In this document: in pieces, positions 11,526 through 23,518 of the stretch
Layout: each line of letters begins with the position of its first letter
Position numbering within the stretch: position 1 is the stretch's first letter
Assembly: GCA_031772625.1 (NCBI GenBank)
Contig: CM062820.1
Span: 1,079,051,369-1,079,115,368, forward strand
Direction: 5' to 3'
Source of the DNA: Pinus tabuliformis
Taxonomy: Eukaryota; Streptophyta; Pinopsida; Pinales; Pinaceae
DNA length: 64,000 bases
Translations under genes and position numbers: made by a program
Notes under the pieces: model-generated
What the model saw: the letters and a program-made list of their open reading frames with translations, nothing else
Database searches by the model: none
What the model was told of the DNA's origin: nothing

Positions 11526-12796
11526 GTTTTTTTTTTTTTTTAATTATTGACCTTGTTTGATTGAGTTGTAGCTAGCCACCAAATGCTCAGATCTAAAAAA
11601 TTACATGTGGGATGGAATCGTCTCATCATGCTCTATAATATGACATTGGGTTGAATTTTTTTATCCCCTGTACAATTTTCTTTGGGAATCCTAAATTGCC
11701 TAAGGAAACGTGAAAGTTGACAAAAGAGACTTGTTATGTTATGAGAGTTATCATGAGTAATACTACACGAAATCCATGGTCACCGAAGTTGCATAGTATG
11801 AGGAAATGGAAATGCGCTAGAAACGTGACCCCCCTCCCCCCCCCAAAAAAAGGATAAATAAAAATTATACTGAAACTTTGAAATAAAACATTCAAGTTTT
11901 AACGTTATAATTTAGAGTATAGATACAAATTCATGTATAAATGAGAAAGTGACAAGGCCCAAGGCCCAAGACATGCTACAACAAATAGCTACATATCATC
12001 GAAATCCTTGCCTATATTGGGATCCTCGTCATCAATATCACCTTATAAGCATTAAAATAAGATAGAAAAAACTTAACATGTAAGTCTAGATTTTGTTTGA
12101 GCGATTAGTCAAATTTTACTTGGATCATGATAGAGAAGTTCAACAATCAATGTCACTAACATCATGTTACATAGACATATTGATGCTCTTGATTAAATGT
12201 TAATTCCATACCCTTGGAAGTGACAAAATCTAATGGAAACATTATAATCCACCAACCCTGAAATCCTAAAAACTGTTAAATCTGTTGTATTTTGAGTAGG
12301 ATCTAAAATTTTACTTTCATTATATGAAATCTAGTGAGGTTGGAACCACTCTCAAATATCACAAAACAATCAATGATGATATCAAAAATTGAAGTAAAAA
12401 TATTTTCATCCTTTTACTTTAAAAAGGTTGACATTACCATTAATTAGATAGCGTATTCTTATTATTACCATTAACTACTTAACATTAGTATAATCCTAGG
12501 GTTGAATATTAGGTTTCCCCACTTATAGATTATTGTTTCCTTTTAAATAATTAGTGTTTGGACCACATGTGCCACACAAGCATGTTTATCGTCCCACAAG
12601 TGCCATATGGACACTGAAACACAGGGTTTGATGCTTGAAATTCATTTAAGTCGAGCAAAAGCATATTTCAAAAAAGTGAAACATGTTTCGAATCAAATGC
12701 ATTTTAGTCATGTTTCGAGGTTTCTATACCAAAATGCGATTGGTATGGGGAAGGGGGCGAGGAGGGGGGGTGTCTTCCCACATTTCCTGTAGCATA
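11526..12796. other. AT-rich spacer without recognisable genes
   Basis: Nothing coding is supported. Homopolymer runs (T at 11528-11541, C near 11830-11843, G near 12748-12770) are the only notable texture. Confidence 0.4.
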
Positions 12797-13130
12797 GCTT
12801 ATTGAAATCATGATTGTGTTACATCAAAAACCATAGGTGTTAGTGAATAAAGGTATCACTAGAGTTAACGGATCCTCGAGAGGTAGTAAAGCACATTTCG
12901 CGAAACACATAAGGAGCGTTGCCAAGACCAACACCCCCCCATAGCGGCAGTTGGGGGTGTTTCGAACTTAAGACCTTTGGATCTTATACCACTTGTTGAA
13001 ATCATGATTGCCATTACACCAAAACCTGTAGGTGTTAGTAAAAAGATGCATCGATAGAGTTAACAGATCCTCGAGAGGTGGTTAAGCACATGTCGCAAAA
13101 CACTTGGGGAGCGTTGCCAAGTCCAATATA
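12797..13130 (-). repeat. duplicated unit of about 195 bp with tRNA-like promoter traces
   Basis: Two copies share GAAATCATGATTG, AGGTGTTAGT, AGAGTTAAC(G/A)GATCC, TCGAGAGGT and GGAGCGTTGCCAAG, starting near 12803 and 12997. On the minus strand the joining segment reads AGTGGTATAAGATCC then CTTAAGTTCGAAACACCC, which resembles an A box and a T-arm/B box. A tandem or dimeric SINE remnant is possible, but I see no A-tail or target duplication. Confidence 0.35.
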
Positions 13131-14264
13131 GCTCTATTCCTAATTAAACCTAGATTCATTTCTGAATTGTTTTAAGTGTATACATTTATATTTAGTAATG
13201 ATTTATACCTTCCAAAGTGTTGGACATCGTTTTATTTTGATTGGAAGGATGGGTCCTGTTATAGCCTAAATCTACCTTAGGCTGAGAAAGGTAGGTCTAG
13301 GGTAACATCAAACCACGCTTAACCTAGTAGCTAGCCCTACCAGGTCGAGAGAGGGCTCTCTCCTTGTCAATCTCAAATAGGATATGGCAACTAAGGCTTG
13401 AGATGACTGAAAGTAAATGCTGATTTTAGGCTAGGTATATTTGCTCAGAGGATTTTGAATGATTTTAATGGTTGGTTGCTGGATCAGATGGGGAAGGCAG
13501 CTTTGGGTCCGGGAAATAAACACAGATTTGCGAGGTAGGCGAGTGTTTTAGCACTTTGAAATGAGTGTAATGGTGAGTCTAAAGACTGGTGAGGAGCTAG
13601 AGAGGGCATGCAAATGTCATGAGTCCTCTTCAGACAGTAGAAAACATGTAAAACTAAATAAACCCTAAGGCAGAGCACTGAAATACCAATGGATTCTACC
13701 TTTTACACTTGATTCATTTAGTTATGCAGAATAAGAGAGATGATGGCACACATAAACATAAGATCAACTGAATTACAGAGAAGAAAACAATGCTAATTCA
13801 CATTACCACAAGAATCCCACAAAATGTTGCAAAACGCTAGTTTATTTCCTTGCCAAACTGCAGAAATGATGTACAATAGTGCTCAATGCATCCACAAGAG
13901 TCCAACCTTGACAAATGACTAATAATGTACAAGATATAGGAAAAAAACCACCCATGCTAGCCTTTAGGGGTCGAATCCATGAGTCTAGGAGCCATTTCAA
14001 CAAGATTTAAACTAGGAACTGAAAAATAGGCAGTGGAACAGCTTGCCTCTAAAACTATGGAAACTGATTCATTCAGTTCAAAACCACCTATAACTAATGT
14101 ATCTACCTCTATGACTCAATTTTTATCATTTTTACATCATAGTACATGAATATACATTATATCACATCATGAATTTGACCAAAAGAGAGAAAAAGTCAAA
14201 CTGGAAGAAAACTAGGCGAAATTTTGAGCAAACAGGCAAAATTGGCACTTTTTCATTCTGTGCG

Positions 14265-14425
14265 TAGTGCCATTTTTTTGTGCGTATCACTTTTTCCAGG
14301 CCAGTTTTGGAAGGCTTCCTGAAGTCTAAATCAGGTGTAGAATAGCTCGTTGGAAAGCTTGGTGAGTCTAATTTCTAGAACAACTTTAATTTTTTGATTT
14401 GGAGTCCATTTGCCCCTTCAAAAAT
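14265..14425 (-). repeat. recurrent module of D, copy 1
   Basis: It combines a GTGCGTAGTGCC word with a conserved block: GGAAGGCTTCCTGAAGTC, then TAGCTCGTTGGAAAG, then GGAGTCCATTTGCCCC. The inverted equivalent in C is 32155-32350 (shared CACACAGGAAGCA and GAGGGGCAAATGGAC). Confidence 0.6.
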
Positions 14426-15439
14426 GCAATCTCCCAAGATTGCTTCCTGTGTGGCAAAAAAGTGGCAGAGAGGGCACTTTTGGGGTTTTTTTGGCTCTTT
14501 TGGAGGTGCAGAACTTGTCAAAACTTCTCAACCATTTCTAAGCATGCATAACTTTTCACGATGATTCCAAAAATGTAAAGTTTTTGCAAATTGAGGCCCC
14601 CATCAAAAGCTTCACCAGATTTCTTGAAATTTGGCATGAGTGATCCTTTTTATATCCTATGCTAGGTCAATGATGCTTCAACCAAGATCTTTGAGTCCAT
14701 CATGCTCTTTCTTGTTCCTCAAAACTCTTCTTAGCTTGGCCTTTAGCCTCTTTGTGCTTGCATTACAATTTGTTTTCCTTAATGATCGAATCTTTGACAC
14801 TCCTTGGATTTTGAGCATCCAAGTCCATGACAGTCACCTCTTGTGCCACCTCATGGTCCACAAGGAAAAAATCTCCATAATTACTATCCATTGGCTTGAT
14901 TGACTGTAAATGCTAGTGAGGAAAGAAAGGTAGTGGGGTGAATGATGAGTATGAAGAGATTTTGAAATATGAGGTAAGTGGTGTGTATAAGGAAGTGAAT
15001 GCTAGGAGGAAGGGTTTCTTTTGGGAAATGAGGGAAGTGAATGATATTATGAATGTAGATGAGGAAATGGGAAATGGGAGTTTAGGGTTTTGGGGATAGA
15101 ATAAAGGGTTAGGGTTTGGTAAATGGGAATAGGGTTTGGGTAGTGAGTGCTAATGATTTTGGGAAAGGGAAAGAGGAAGGGATTTAGGGAAATTTAGTGT
15201 AAGGGAATGGGGTGTAGGAAGATAACCTAAGGGAATAAAAACAGCAAAAGACAATACCCTATGCAAATTTACAAGACAATTTGGAGGATAGCTAGGGTTT
15301 TAGTTTTAGAGACATACAAATCACCACAACTGATGAAAAACTTCTTGCTAGACCAAATGAGAAGCTTCACTTACTTGATGAGAGGTCAATTGTGAAATTT
15401 GAAGCAGAGGAAGGTGATGGAAATTGTTTTTAAGCTCAA

Positions 15440-15670
15440 TATACAGGTGCATAGCGCACTTTGTATGTGTAGCACCCGAACAAAACTCACTGTAAAACCT
15501 ACATCAGGTGCGTAGCGCCAGTTGACATGTACGTAGTGATTTTTGCAAGACACTTTTGGAGGCTTTCATGATGTCCAAATTGGGCGTGCCATAGCTCGTT
15601 AGAAATATTATTGAGTCTACATTCCAACATAACTTGAATTTTTGAATTTGGAGTTCATTTTCCCTGTCAA
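15440..15670 (-). repeat. recurrent module of D, copy 2
   Basis: The same module as copy 1, about 1.25 kb away: GTGCGTAGCGCC, GGAGGCTTTCATGATGTCC, ATAGCTCGTTAGAAA, GGAGTTCATTTTCCC. The two copies are separated by a CT-rich tract (on the minus strand) that also occurs ahead of the ORF in C. D therefore looks internally duplicated. Confidence 0.6.
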
Positions 15671-15729
15671 ATGTCAAATCTCCCAAGACTGGTCAAAATG
15701 TGCAAAATGAGGTTGCCTAAATGCAGAGT

Positions 15730-15850
15730 GCTGTTGAAGTCAACTTTTGAAGGTCTTACTCAACTCCAAATTGAGCTCATGATATCTCATTGGAAATATA
15801 TTTGTGTCTATTTATCATTTAACTCATCAAGTAATTCATTTGGTCAACCA
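15730..15850 (-). repeat. recurrent module of D, copy 3 (weak)
   Basis: Weaker third copy: GAAGTCAACTTTTGAAGG, ATATCTCATTGGAAA, GTGTCTATTTAT, then AATTCATTTGGTC. It lacks the GCGTAGCGC word. Confidence 0.4.
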
Positions 15851-16820
15851 GGCTAGGAGAAATATTGATTTCCCAAGGCCACCCCAGAGGTGCAGCAACC
15901 CTCATGAGGGAACTTTATTTTTGACATTTCTCTAAAACCATGACACTTGTGTAAAACGTGAAGGAGGTTTTTCTTCCTTTGACTATTTTGGACAAAAACC
16001 TCTCTCCATTTTTCCAAATCCATGTTTTCTTGCTCATAAACATCATTTGAGTAAAACCTATCCCGATGCGTGGAACAGCGGATTTGTTGAAATGAAGTGA
16101 AATGAAGGGGATAAGGGGCTTCTAAATTCTTGAGAAAACTTTTAGAATTAGGGAGGGATGTTAGGAAATAGGGGAAAGTGGAATTTCAAAGATTGAGTGA
16201 GGGGAAGGGGTCCAAAAGGGCAAAACACAAGCCTAGCCTAAAAAATTGTCAAATTGTAGCAAGAAACTAGGGTTTGTGGGAAAATGAGGAATTTGAGGGA
16301 TATCAGTGATGGGAAGTGTTTAATAAGGTACATTAAGGATAGGGGAAGGTGTATGAACATCAGGATACAAGTTTTGTTGATGATTTGACCATCCAAGAGA
16401 AATTACCTTCAAAACCCTAGGAGAGGGAAATGAACCTTACCCAAGTACAACTAGAGCACGAACAAGGTGTAAACTGACCCATTGGAACTTGAAATGATGA
16501 TGAACACTCTTTCAATGATGGTACACCCAGCTGAATGGTGACATGGACTAACATTTGGAAGGAGTGAGAACAAACCCTAGACCTAATACCTAGTGACCAA
16601 ATTTTACTTGAAAACTCACTTAAATGACAAAATTTGACTTTGACACTCTGAGACCACTTTGTAAGAGCATGTTTGATCACTGGTGGAAGGTTTCAAAGAC
16701 TGACACTAATAGGTCCACATGAACATAGGAAAATAGAGTTAATCCCCATAAGTCCGATGTCCCTAAACCATTGGGGAACTCATCTAGGACTCGGGGGACT
16801 TGTTGAAGATCACCGCTACA

Positions 16821-16930
16821 TTCTAGGCAAAATTTAGGGACATTCCAAACAAATTTCAGGGATGTTTTTGGTAGATATCAGGGGTTTTCTAGATATATTT
16901 CATGGACGTTCTAGACATATTTCAAGAATA
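16821..16930 (+). repeat. degenerate 22-24 bp tandem repeat
   Basis: About five units of the pattern TTCTAGACATATTTCAGGGACG follow one another: TTCTAGGCAAAATTTAGGG, TTCCAAACAAATTTCAGGG, and further units ending at TTTCAAGAATA. Non-coding. Confidence 0.5.
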
Positions 16931-18012
16931 ATACTAGTATATATCTTCAGTTTTGAAAATCATGGACATTGATGATTGAAAAATATTATCATGTTTCCCA
17001 TCAATTATTTTTATATTGCATTGAATCTTTGCACAAATTGCAACTCAAAACATGGATTTTGTATGACAGGTTTCAATTTAGGTTTCTAATGATTTAGAGT
17101 TTTGTATTAAGTGGTAAATTTACAAGAAGCAAAGCCTCCATCTCAACAAAATAGAAAATGAAACTTTTCAAAAGGCCAATCCTTGGGGTTATTGCTCTTT
17201 TTCTTTCTCATTTTTTGGATCATCTTATATTTTGCATATCATATAACATGGGTTTCTAGGATTCATTCAAGTCTAGTGCCTCCACCACCCCAATCTCAAA
17301 TATTGTGAAAACAATGATATAGTAGTAACTTGGATCAGGTACTAAATGTTTGAATAAATTCCTATTAAATCTCATTAATCTGAAATATGAATTTAATCTC
17401 ATTACAAAACCAAAGTATTATATATTGGTTTTCAACATAGATGTAAAAGGTTGCAAAACCTGTTGATAAGGGAATGCCTTATATGTTTAACATAATCATC
17501 ATTAACAAGAAATATGAGGAATAAAATTGTTATAAAGACAGTTCTATGTTTGATTGATCCTTCTTGGACCTTATTTAAATTGAAAATAGTTAAGCTTAAG
17601 ATTCCTAGTGCTAATGTTCATGTCTAGCGTTTAATTATGGAATGTCGCTCAACTATTTTTAAATTACTTGAGATTTTTCATAATTGGCAAGTGTAAGGGT
17701 TGTGCATAATACTCTATAGTATATCTTATTATATCTTAATATGTATTAATGTTCTCCCCAACCCGCCATCCCTTGAAAATTTTGGGGGTGTGCTCTAGTT
17801 GTACTAGGGATACGTCCCCCACCCCTAAAAACTGGTGCAACATAGTTATTTTCTATTCAATTTTGATTCTAAATTGCCCTATATTTTATTTACTTCCATA
17901 ATTTCATTGTTGGTTTGTTATTTTGCTCCTAAATCAGTGCCCAAGAAAAAAAAATTAAGTACCTTTCATCATTATGTGTTCCCACATTATTTGGTACCTT
18001 GTAAAGCAATTC
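16931..18012. other. AT-rich spacer without recognisable genes
   Basis: No supported coding frame. The short C-run and G-run near 17755-17825 are isolated. Confidence 0.4.
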
Positions 18013-18929
18013 TGTTGTCGCTGCGACAAACACTCTCCAAAAATTTTCCTGTACTTGAATTTTGGAGCCTACTGTGGATCTTGGGATCAATCGTTTCATA
18101 GTCATTTCATGTCTCAGTCAACTGATACTCTGTTAAGTCTTTAAGCTCCCTTCTTAGATTGTAAGTGTCGAAGTCACCTGCTCACACATGCTCAATCTGT
18201 AATCAATTCATGAGCACATTGCTTCATGAAATCTTGAATAGGCCTAGCACATTCCATCAAAAGAGTGTATGTGTAATGTTCAATCCATGTCGATAGTTAG
18301 TGTGCACTGACATTGACAACCTCTCACTTATGATTGCATTTGTACTTCTATTTCGGTGAGTTTTTTCCAATTGTATCTTTTGTGCACCTTCAATTTTCTG
18401 AGTGTCTTTTTCATGCTTTCGATTGTTGCTTTCACTTTATTTCAATTTAATTAGCATTTTTTTCATGTTGTTTTCACTTTTTCATGTGTCATTTTCATTG
18501 TCATTCACATATCACAAGTGTCGTTCACACTTTTCCCTTCGTATAACAAATGTCGTCTTTTGGCATGGGAAGTGTCGCTTATCGTGCAAAGTGAAGTATC
18601 AACATGTTCCAAGGGGTAATATTTGCGTTAATGAGTTTTCCTTATCATGTAAAAATGAATTGCACTCATTTCTAAAGTTTTGAGCAATGTCGCACAAGTG
18701 TCATCACTGTCGTCGCAAAGTGTATTTTTAGTGTCACACTTGGAGTGAGTTGTCACAATGTTGTCGCACTGAGTAAAGTAAGTTTTTCATGTAACTCGAG
18801 TGTCCTATGTTGTGTCGTAAAGTGATCTAAGTGTGTTATCATACTCAATTATTGTTCTTATTAAGCTTCATTTCATTGATCCCACACTTAGTCAAAACTG
18901 GGAAAACTCCCCGACCAGGCCACTTAGCC

Positions 18930-19560
18930 TCATCCAACCCTCCTGAACTACGCATTATGTAGTATCAGTCCTCAAGAAACTACCTTGCCTCTTGGAACTA
19001 CATAATGCATGGTATTTTCCTCCAAAAACTACACATTTCTTAATCTCAGTGCTATGAGCCCACCTCCTAAGCTCTACAACTGCACATTATTTATCTCTAG
19101 CCCATCCTAAATTGTACATTGCGCAATATCAGTCCTCAAGCCTTAGCTTTGAGCTCTTAAACTGTGCAATCACCTCACCTCCCGTCCTTCCACAACTGCA
19201 CAATGTGAAAACTAAGTGCTCAAGCCTTAAGCTTAAGCCCTTGAACCACTCAAATACGCAGTCTCCGAGCTTGTTCTCCTGCTAGAACTGCACATTGGGA
19301 AACTTCAAGCCTCAAGCCTCAACCTTGAGCTCTTTAGCCCCTCAACTGCGCATTCACTTAGTCTTTCCTCTCAGATTTGTGTATTGGGAAACCTAAAGCC
19401 TCAAGCCATAGCCTTGAGCTCCTAAACCTCTCAATTGTGAAATCCTTTGAACCAAGCCCCCCTGAATTGTGCGTTGCGTAGTCTCAAGCCTCAGTCCTGG
19501 ACCTTGGCTTCTAGAACTGTGAAATCCTTGAGTCAAGCACTCAATTAGTCACCCGAATCC
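18930..19560 (+). repeat. TGCGCA-type minisatellite in the 5' LTR of H
   Basis: Roughly ten to twelve diverged units carry a word like AACTGCGCANTNNGCAGTCTCA followed by TCAAGCCTCAACCTTGAGCTC. The central word is a near-palindrome. Example units are AACTACGCATTATGTAGTATC and AATTGTGCGTTGCGTAGTCTC. The same array occurs in the 3' LTR (36165-36770). Confidence 0.6.
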
Positions 19561-20173
19561 ATACCTAACAAATGATTTCATGAAACATATTAGATTAGAA
19601 TTTTTCAGACTAATGTCAACATGTCATTAGTGGTTTTCAGTTGCAGGTACTCTATCTTATCATGATAGGATGATGACGAAGGAAAAGGATAAGGAGACCA
19701 TGCTAGAAGACATCTATGGAGCTGAAGAGATAAGATGATCATCATGCAAGAAGATGACAGAACACCAGAGTACAACAAAATATCAAATGTCACAACTGCA
19801 TGAAGACTCCATACAGATTCAAAACCCTTTGGAGGGTAGATATGAAGAACATAGCATATCTCTCATGAAGAAGGATTATTAGATACATATTTTATTTAAG
19901 ACAAAGTAGCAAGAAGGACTACTCAGTACTACCACATCATCATGTAGTCCATTTCGTCAGTATCATGTCATGTTCAGTCACGAGTCATTATTTTCCACAT
20001 CATTTGTGGATTATGTAAATTCAATATTGGAGAAATGTAATGTAAAGTGGAAGTCCAATATTCATCAACGTAACATGAAAATTCATGTAGGACGTTGAAA
20101 GGTAATTGAAACGTCAAATAGTCACGAGGGTAGTCCAAGAGTCACAAGGGAGGTGAATGGCCACCCCATTTGT

Positions 20174-20181
20174 TATATATA
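20174..20181 (+). promoter_or_regulatory. TATA box of the H LTR (also at 37376-37383)
   Basis: TATATATA sits in a block kept almost unchanged in both LTRs (GTTATATATACACCCTC, then TTTCTCATGTAAA, then TTTTCACCTTGGCTCCTCC). Stronger conservation here than around it suggests the transcription start region. Confidence 0.5.
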
Positions 20182-20864
20182 CACCCTCATTTCTCATGTA
20201 AAGGAATTTTCACCTTGGCTCCTCCTACCAGGCATTAGAGAGGAAGATAGTTTTTTGGAGGAGTGAGTGATTTCTCTAATGCTTCACTATTAGGACTAGT
20301 GGTGTTCACTGTCTTGATGTATCTTGGAACTTTTACTTAATTCAGAAGCTCATTGAGCCAACACGCTTTCATGCATATGTCATGAATATTATAAGACTAT
20401 TCTATGAAAGTTTGCAATGTATGTTGTTTGCATTTGTACTAAGGAAATTTAACTATTTAGGTGGATTTGGTACTTATCTTGTTGAATATGTGTTGTATTT
20501 GTTTTAACAATCATTGCTTCCTTGTGAACTATTTCGTTGGTTGATCAACGATTCATTCATATGTATATGTTTGTGTGTCTTTTTTAGTTTAGTACTATTA
20601 CTTGTCTTTAAAGGGTCCACTTTTCTCTCCCCTTTCGGTAGATGGACCATGATAATTTCTATAGTTGAAAATTTAATTAGGCATACTCACTTGCTGATAT
20701 GAAGATACTTGTGTATTACTCTCTTATGCTGAACTTTGTAGCTAAGGAAAATCTATAAGAATATATGGCAGCTGGGTCGATACCCCGGATAGGGCTCCTG
20801 TTACAAATGGTGTGAGGTATAATTGGCATTTCACATCGGGGATATCCCCTTGGTTGATGGATTT

Positions 20865-21055
20865 TTTATATAAAAATTAATTAAGTCTGTAATTGTTAAT
20901 TAATTGGGCAAAGGGCATGATCAAAGATCATGCCCACACACCAAGATGCACCGAAGGTTGTATTTAAGCTACGGCCTCTCACAATTGTAATCATTCATTC
21001 ATCAAATTATAAAATAATATGTAAATATATATGTTTATCGAATATATGTGTGCCA
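20865..21055 (+). repeat. 5' LTR of element I
   Basis: About 190 bp matching 26446-26625: TTATATAAAAATTAATTAAG, CAAGGTTGTATTTAA, GGCCTCTCACAATTGTAATC, ending TGTGCCA. The TG start of the other copy (TGTTATAT) is damaged here. A long open frame crossing this LTR (20930-21553) is not a gene. Confidence 0.8.
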
Positions 21056-21057
21056 TT

Positions 21058-21068
21058 TGGTATTAGAG
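21058..21068 (+). other. primer-binding site of element I
   Basis: TGGTATTAGAG, two bases after the 5' LTR, is the initiator tRNA-Met primer site with one C-to-T change. Confidence 0.7.
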
Positions 21069-21751
21069 AAGGTCGCTCCTCATTGTTGGGAGGTCATGGT
21101 TTTTTTCAACGTGGTTTTCCTTATCGCTCTTATGCCATCCACCTTCTGTGCTCATCCACTATCATTTGTCTCTTTGCTTTCATTTGCTGCCCTCATTCCC
21201 TTTGTTGTCTCTGTCTTCGTACCTCCGCCGAGGGTAAATCACAACCCCTTTCACATACCTATTCCACTATTTTTTACCTCTCGGCAAAACTGATTCACTA
21301 CCGCCATTTTCTCTATCGTGTTATTCCCTCGTCATTCGTCGCTTCATCTGCTGTCAACACACAGTCCAGTGTCATGTTGTTTTCACTGCCTGTTGATCCA
21401 ACCAATCATTGTGTATCCAAACTCCCCTGTCTACTATTCCCTTTTGATAGTCCACAAATAGATATCTATTCGATAAACAATTGTGTGCATGAATATTCAT
21501 CTGGTCAACTGACTACACAGTTGGCATGTTGGCATCGTTGGAATTTTATATAATTATATAGTATAAAGTCAATAATAATATATAGTATTACAAAATTTTA
21601 TTATATAATTAAATTAAATAATTTAATTTAATTATTAAAAGAAAAATAAGAATTATTTAAAAAAAAAAAAATTAGGTTCAAGTTAAGGAAAAAGTTAAAG
21701 TTGGATAAATATACACCACCACATACCTGTTCAATGTCGTCGTCTATGACA

Positions 21752-23042
21752 ATGGCTGATTTTAGTAAAAAATTGATTGATCTTGAGAATAAGGTTATCG
21801 GGCATTCCAATGAAATGAAGGAGCTCTAGGATAGATCAATGAGAATAGAGAGTCAGCTCGAGTAGAACCATAATGAATTTAAAAGGGATCATGTAATCCT
21901 TTCAAATACGGTGAATCTAAATCATAGTCAAGCAATCGTGATGTTGTCTTGTATTTGTGACAAGTTGAAGATTACACCCGATCAAATACCCCAGAATAAT
22001 GAAGCTAGTGAACATCTCAATTCTCCAGATTTGTCAAATTCGTCTTACTCACATGAAAACTTGAGTCCCCAAAAACATAGTCCATACCCGCTCAAAAAAA
22101 TAGTAACACTAGTTTTCAAAATATGCATCTATGGAATCAATTATCACATATGAAACTTGCGAATCAATACCCTTCCTTTACTCCAAAATTTTTGACATAT
22201 CAACGAAGAGAAAAACTTGAACTCTCCAAATTTGACAGTAACAAGAAGTGCAATGTTGCATGGTTCTATAAAGCAGAAGAATATTTTGAGATTTACGGTA
22301 TTGGCAATGATGACAAAAATATGAGGCATGAATCCATGCAAATGGAAGGAAAAGCATATAAATGGTATATGTGGTGGAAAAAGAGGACACTTGCCATCAA
22401 TTCGAGGAAATTCAAAAATGAATTCTTTAAAATATTTCAAGGTGTCAAGGAAGAAGAGTTATTCTCAACACTCATCAAAACTCGAGGAAATTCAAAAATG
22501 AATTCTTTAAAATATTTCAAGGTGGCAAGGAAGAAGAGTTATTAACTACAACTGCAACAAAAAGGAGATTTGGATGAATGCACTCAAGAATGGGAAAATT
22601 TAGCTACATGAGTACCTGGATTATCATAAACTCATCTCATTCAATCATACACAACTGTTTTTAAACCCCATCTCCAAGATAAACTTGAGCTTCATTACAA
22701 CACTTCTTTAGAAATAGCAAGACAGAAGGCAAAAGTTGATGAAAATAAGCATGAAAATATGAAGTGGCCAAAAGTTGAAAGAGTATATTCAAGATGAAGA
22801 TTTTCCCAAGTTGTGAACACAGATAGCACAAAATATGTTCCACCACATCTTCATGAAGGAGAAAAAACTAACTTGGAAATGCAAAGAATGAAAGAGGTCA
22901 AGTGAAAACATTGTGGCGAAAAATGGGATCCTAAACATAGGTGTGCTAAAGGAAAAGAGACGAAGAATCGGTATAAATATGAAGAAACTAATGATTTCGA
23001 CAGTGATGAATTAGACATAGAAGAAATTGAAGATTCTCCATA
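21752..23042 (+). pseudogene. gag of element I
   Basis: It starts MADFSKKLIDLENKV at 21752. The core lies in another frame: KLELSKFDSNKKCNVAWFYK and AEEYFEIYGI, then KAYKWYMWWKK, typical of chromovirus Gag. The zinc knuckle reads KHCGEKWDPKHRCAKG near 22905-22950, but its first Cys codon is a TGA stop. A direct repeat of 62 bp at 22402-22463 and 22482-22543 (one mismatch, 80-bp spacing) shifts the frame. About eight stops in all. It would have formed the particle shell. Confidence 0.7.
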
Positions 23043-23169
23043 ATTCTCTCTAAAACTAGATAACGAGAATATTATGAAAGTATCATTATCATCCATGACA
23101 GGTCTATTGCAGCCCTAGACATTAAAGTTAAAACGACATATCAAGAATAGAAACATAATGGTTTTGATC

Positions 23170-23485
23170 GACTGGTAGCACCCAAAACTTTTTGTACTCA
23201 ACTATGGCAAAAATACTCAACATTTTCATATTTCCCATGCCCAACATGAAGGTTATGGTGGCTCATGGTAAGAAAATTGAAAAAGTAGGGAAATTCCATA
23301 AAGTCAAATTACAAATTCAAGGCTATAATCTAGAATCTTCATTCTACACTATACCATTAGGAGGAGTGGATGTGGTCCTAGGTATCCAATGGCTTCAAAC
23401 CCTAGGTACTTACTCTGCCAACCATCAAAAGAAATTTATAAAATTTAAATGGGATGGGCAGAAATACAAGTTATGTGGGTTCTAG
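23170..23485 (+). pseudogene. aspartic protease of element I, active site frameshifted
   Basis: The reading VLID at 23161-23172 should lead into D-S-G-S-T. The DNA gives GAC, a lone T, then GGT AGC ACC, so two bases are missing at the Ser codon and the frame changes inside the catalytic triplet. Downstream the frame is clean for 98 codons, with FIFPMPNMKVMVAHGKK and PLGGVDVVLGIQWLQTLG. The latter is the hydrophobic-GGxDVVLG-WL segment diagnostic of gypsy proteases. Confidence 0.75.
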
Positions 23486-23518
23486 CCCCCTAAGAATCAA
23501 ATTGTATCATCATCACAG

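Larger units (their letters stand above)
13257..16711 (-). mobile_element. D: solo LTR-like unit, inverted relative of C
   Basis: Perfect GGTCC duplications (13252-13256 and 16712-16716) flank a unit whose minus strand starts TATTAGTGTCAGTCT and ends GGCTATAACA. Its start, end and several inner blocks match C (28930-33355) in the opposite orientation, including the terminal 120 bases with GAGAGAGCCCTCTC and GGGCTAGCTA. It has 5-bp duplications, TG...CA-type ends and no second terminal repeat, so I read it as a solo LTR. It lacks the ORF of C. The open frames seen in it are not conserved with C. Confidence 0.7.
18013..20864 (+). repeat. 5' LTR of H (its last 13 bp lie at 26631-26643)
   Basis: It matches 35251-38083 along its length, from CTCCAAAA...TTGAATTTTGGAGCCTACTGTGG near the start to GGTGTGAGGT near the end. 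It holds a TGCGCA-repeat array and a conserved TATA box, with no coding frame of note. Element I is inserted 13 bp before its end. Confidence 0.8.

Noticed and set aside
15060-15240. Telomere-like TTTAGGG words
   Set aside because: Only scattered, irregular GGGTTT/TTAGGG words. They belong to the purine-rich tract of D that matches the CT-rich tract upstream of the ORF in C.
20930-21553. 207-codon open frame on the plus strand
   Set aside because: It starts inside the 5' LTR of element I and crosses the primer site. The composition is low-information Phe/Leu/Ser/Cys, with no family signature.
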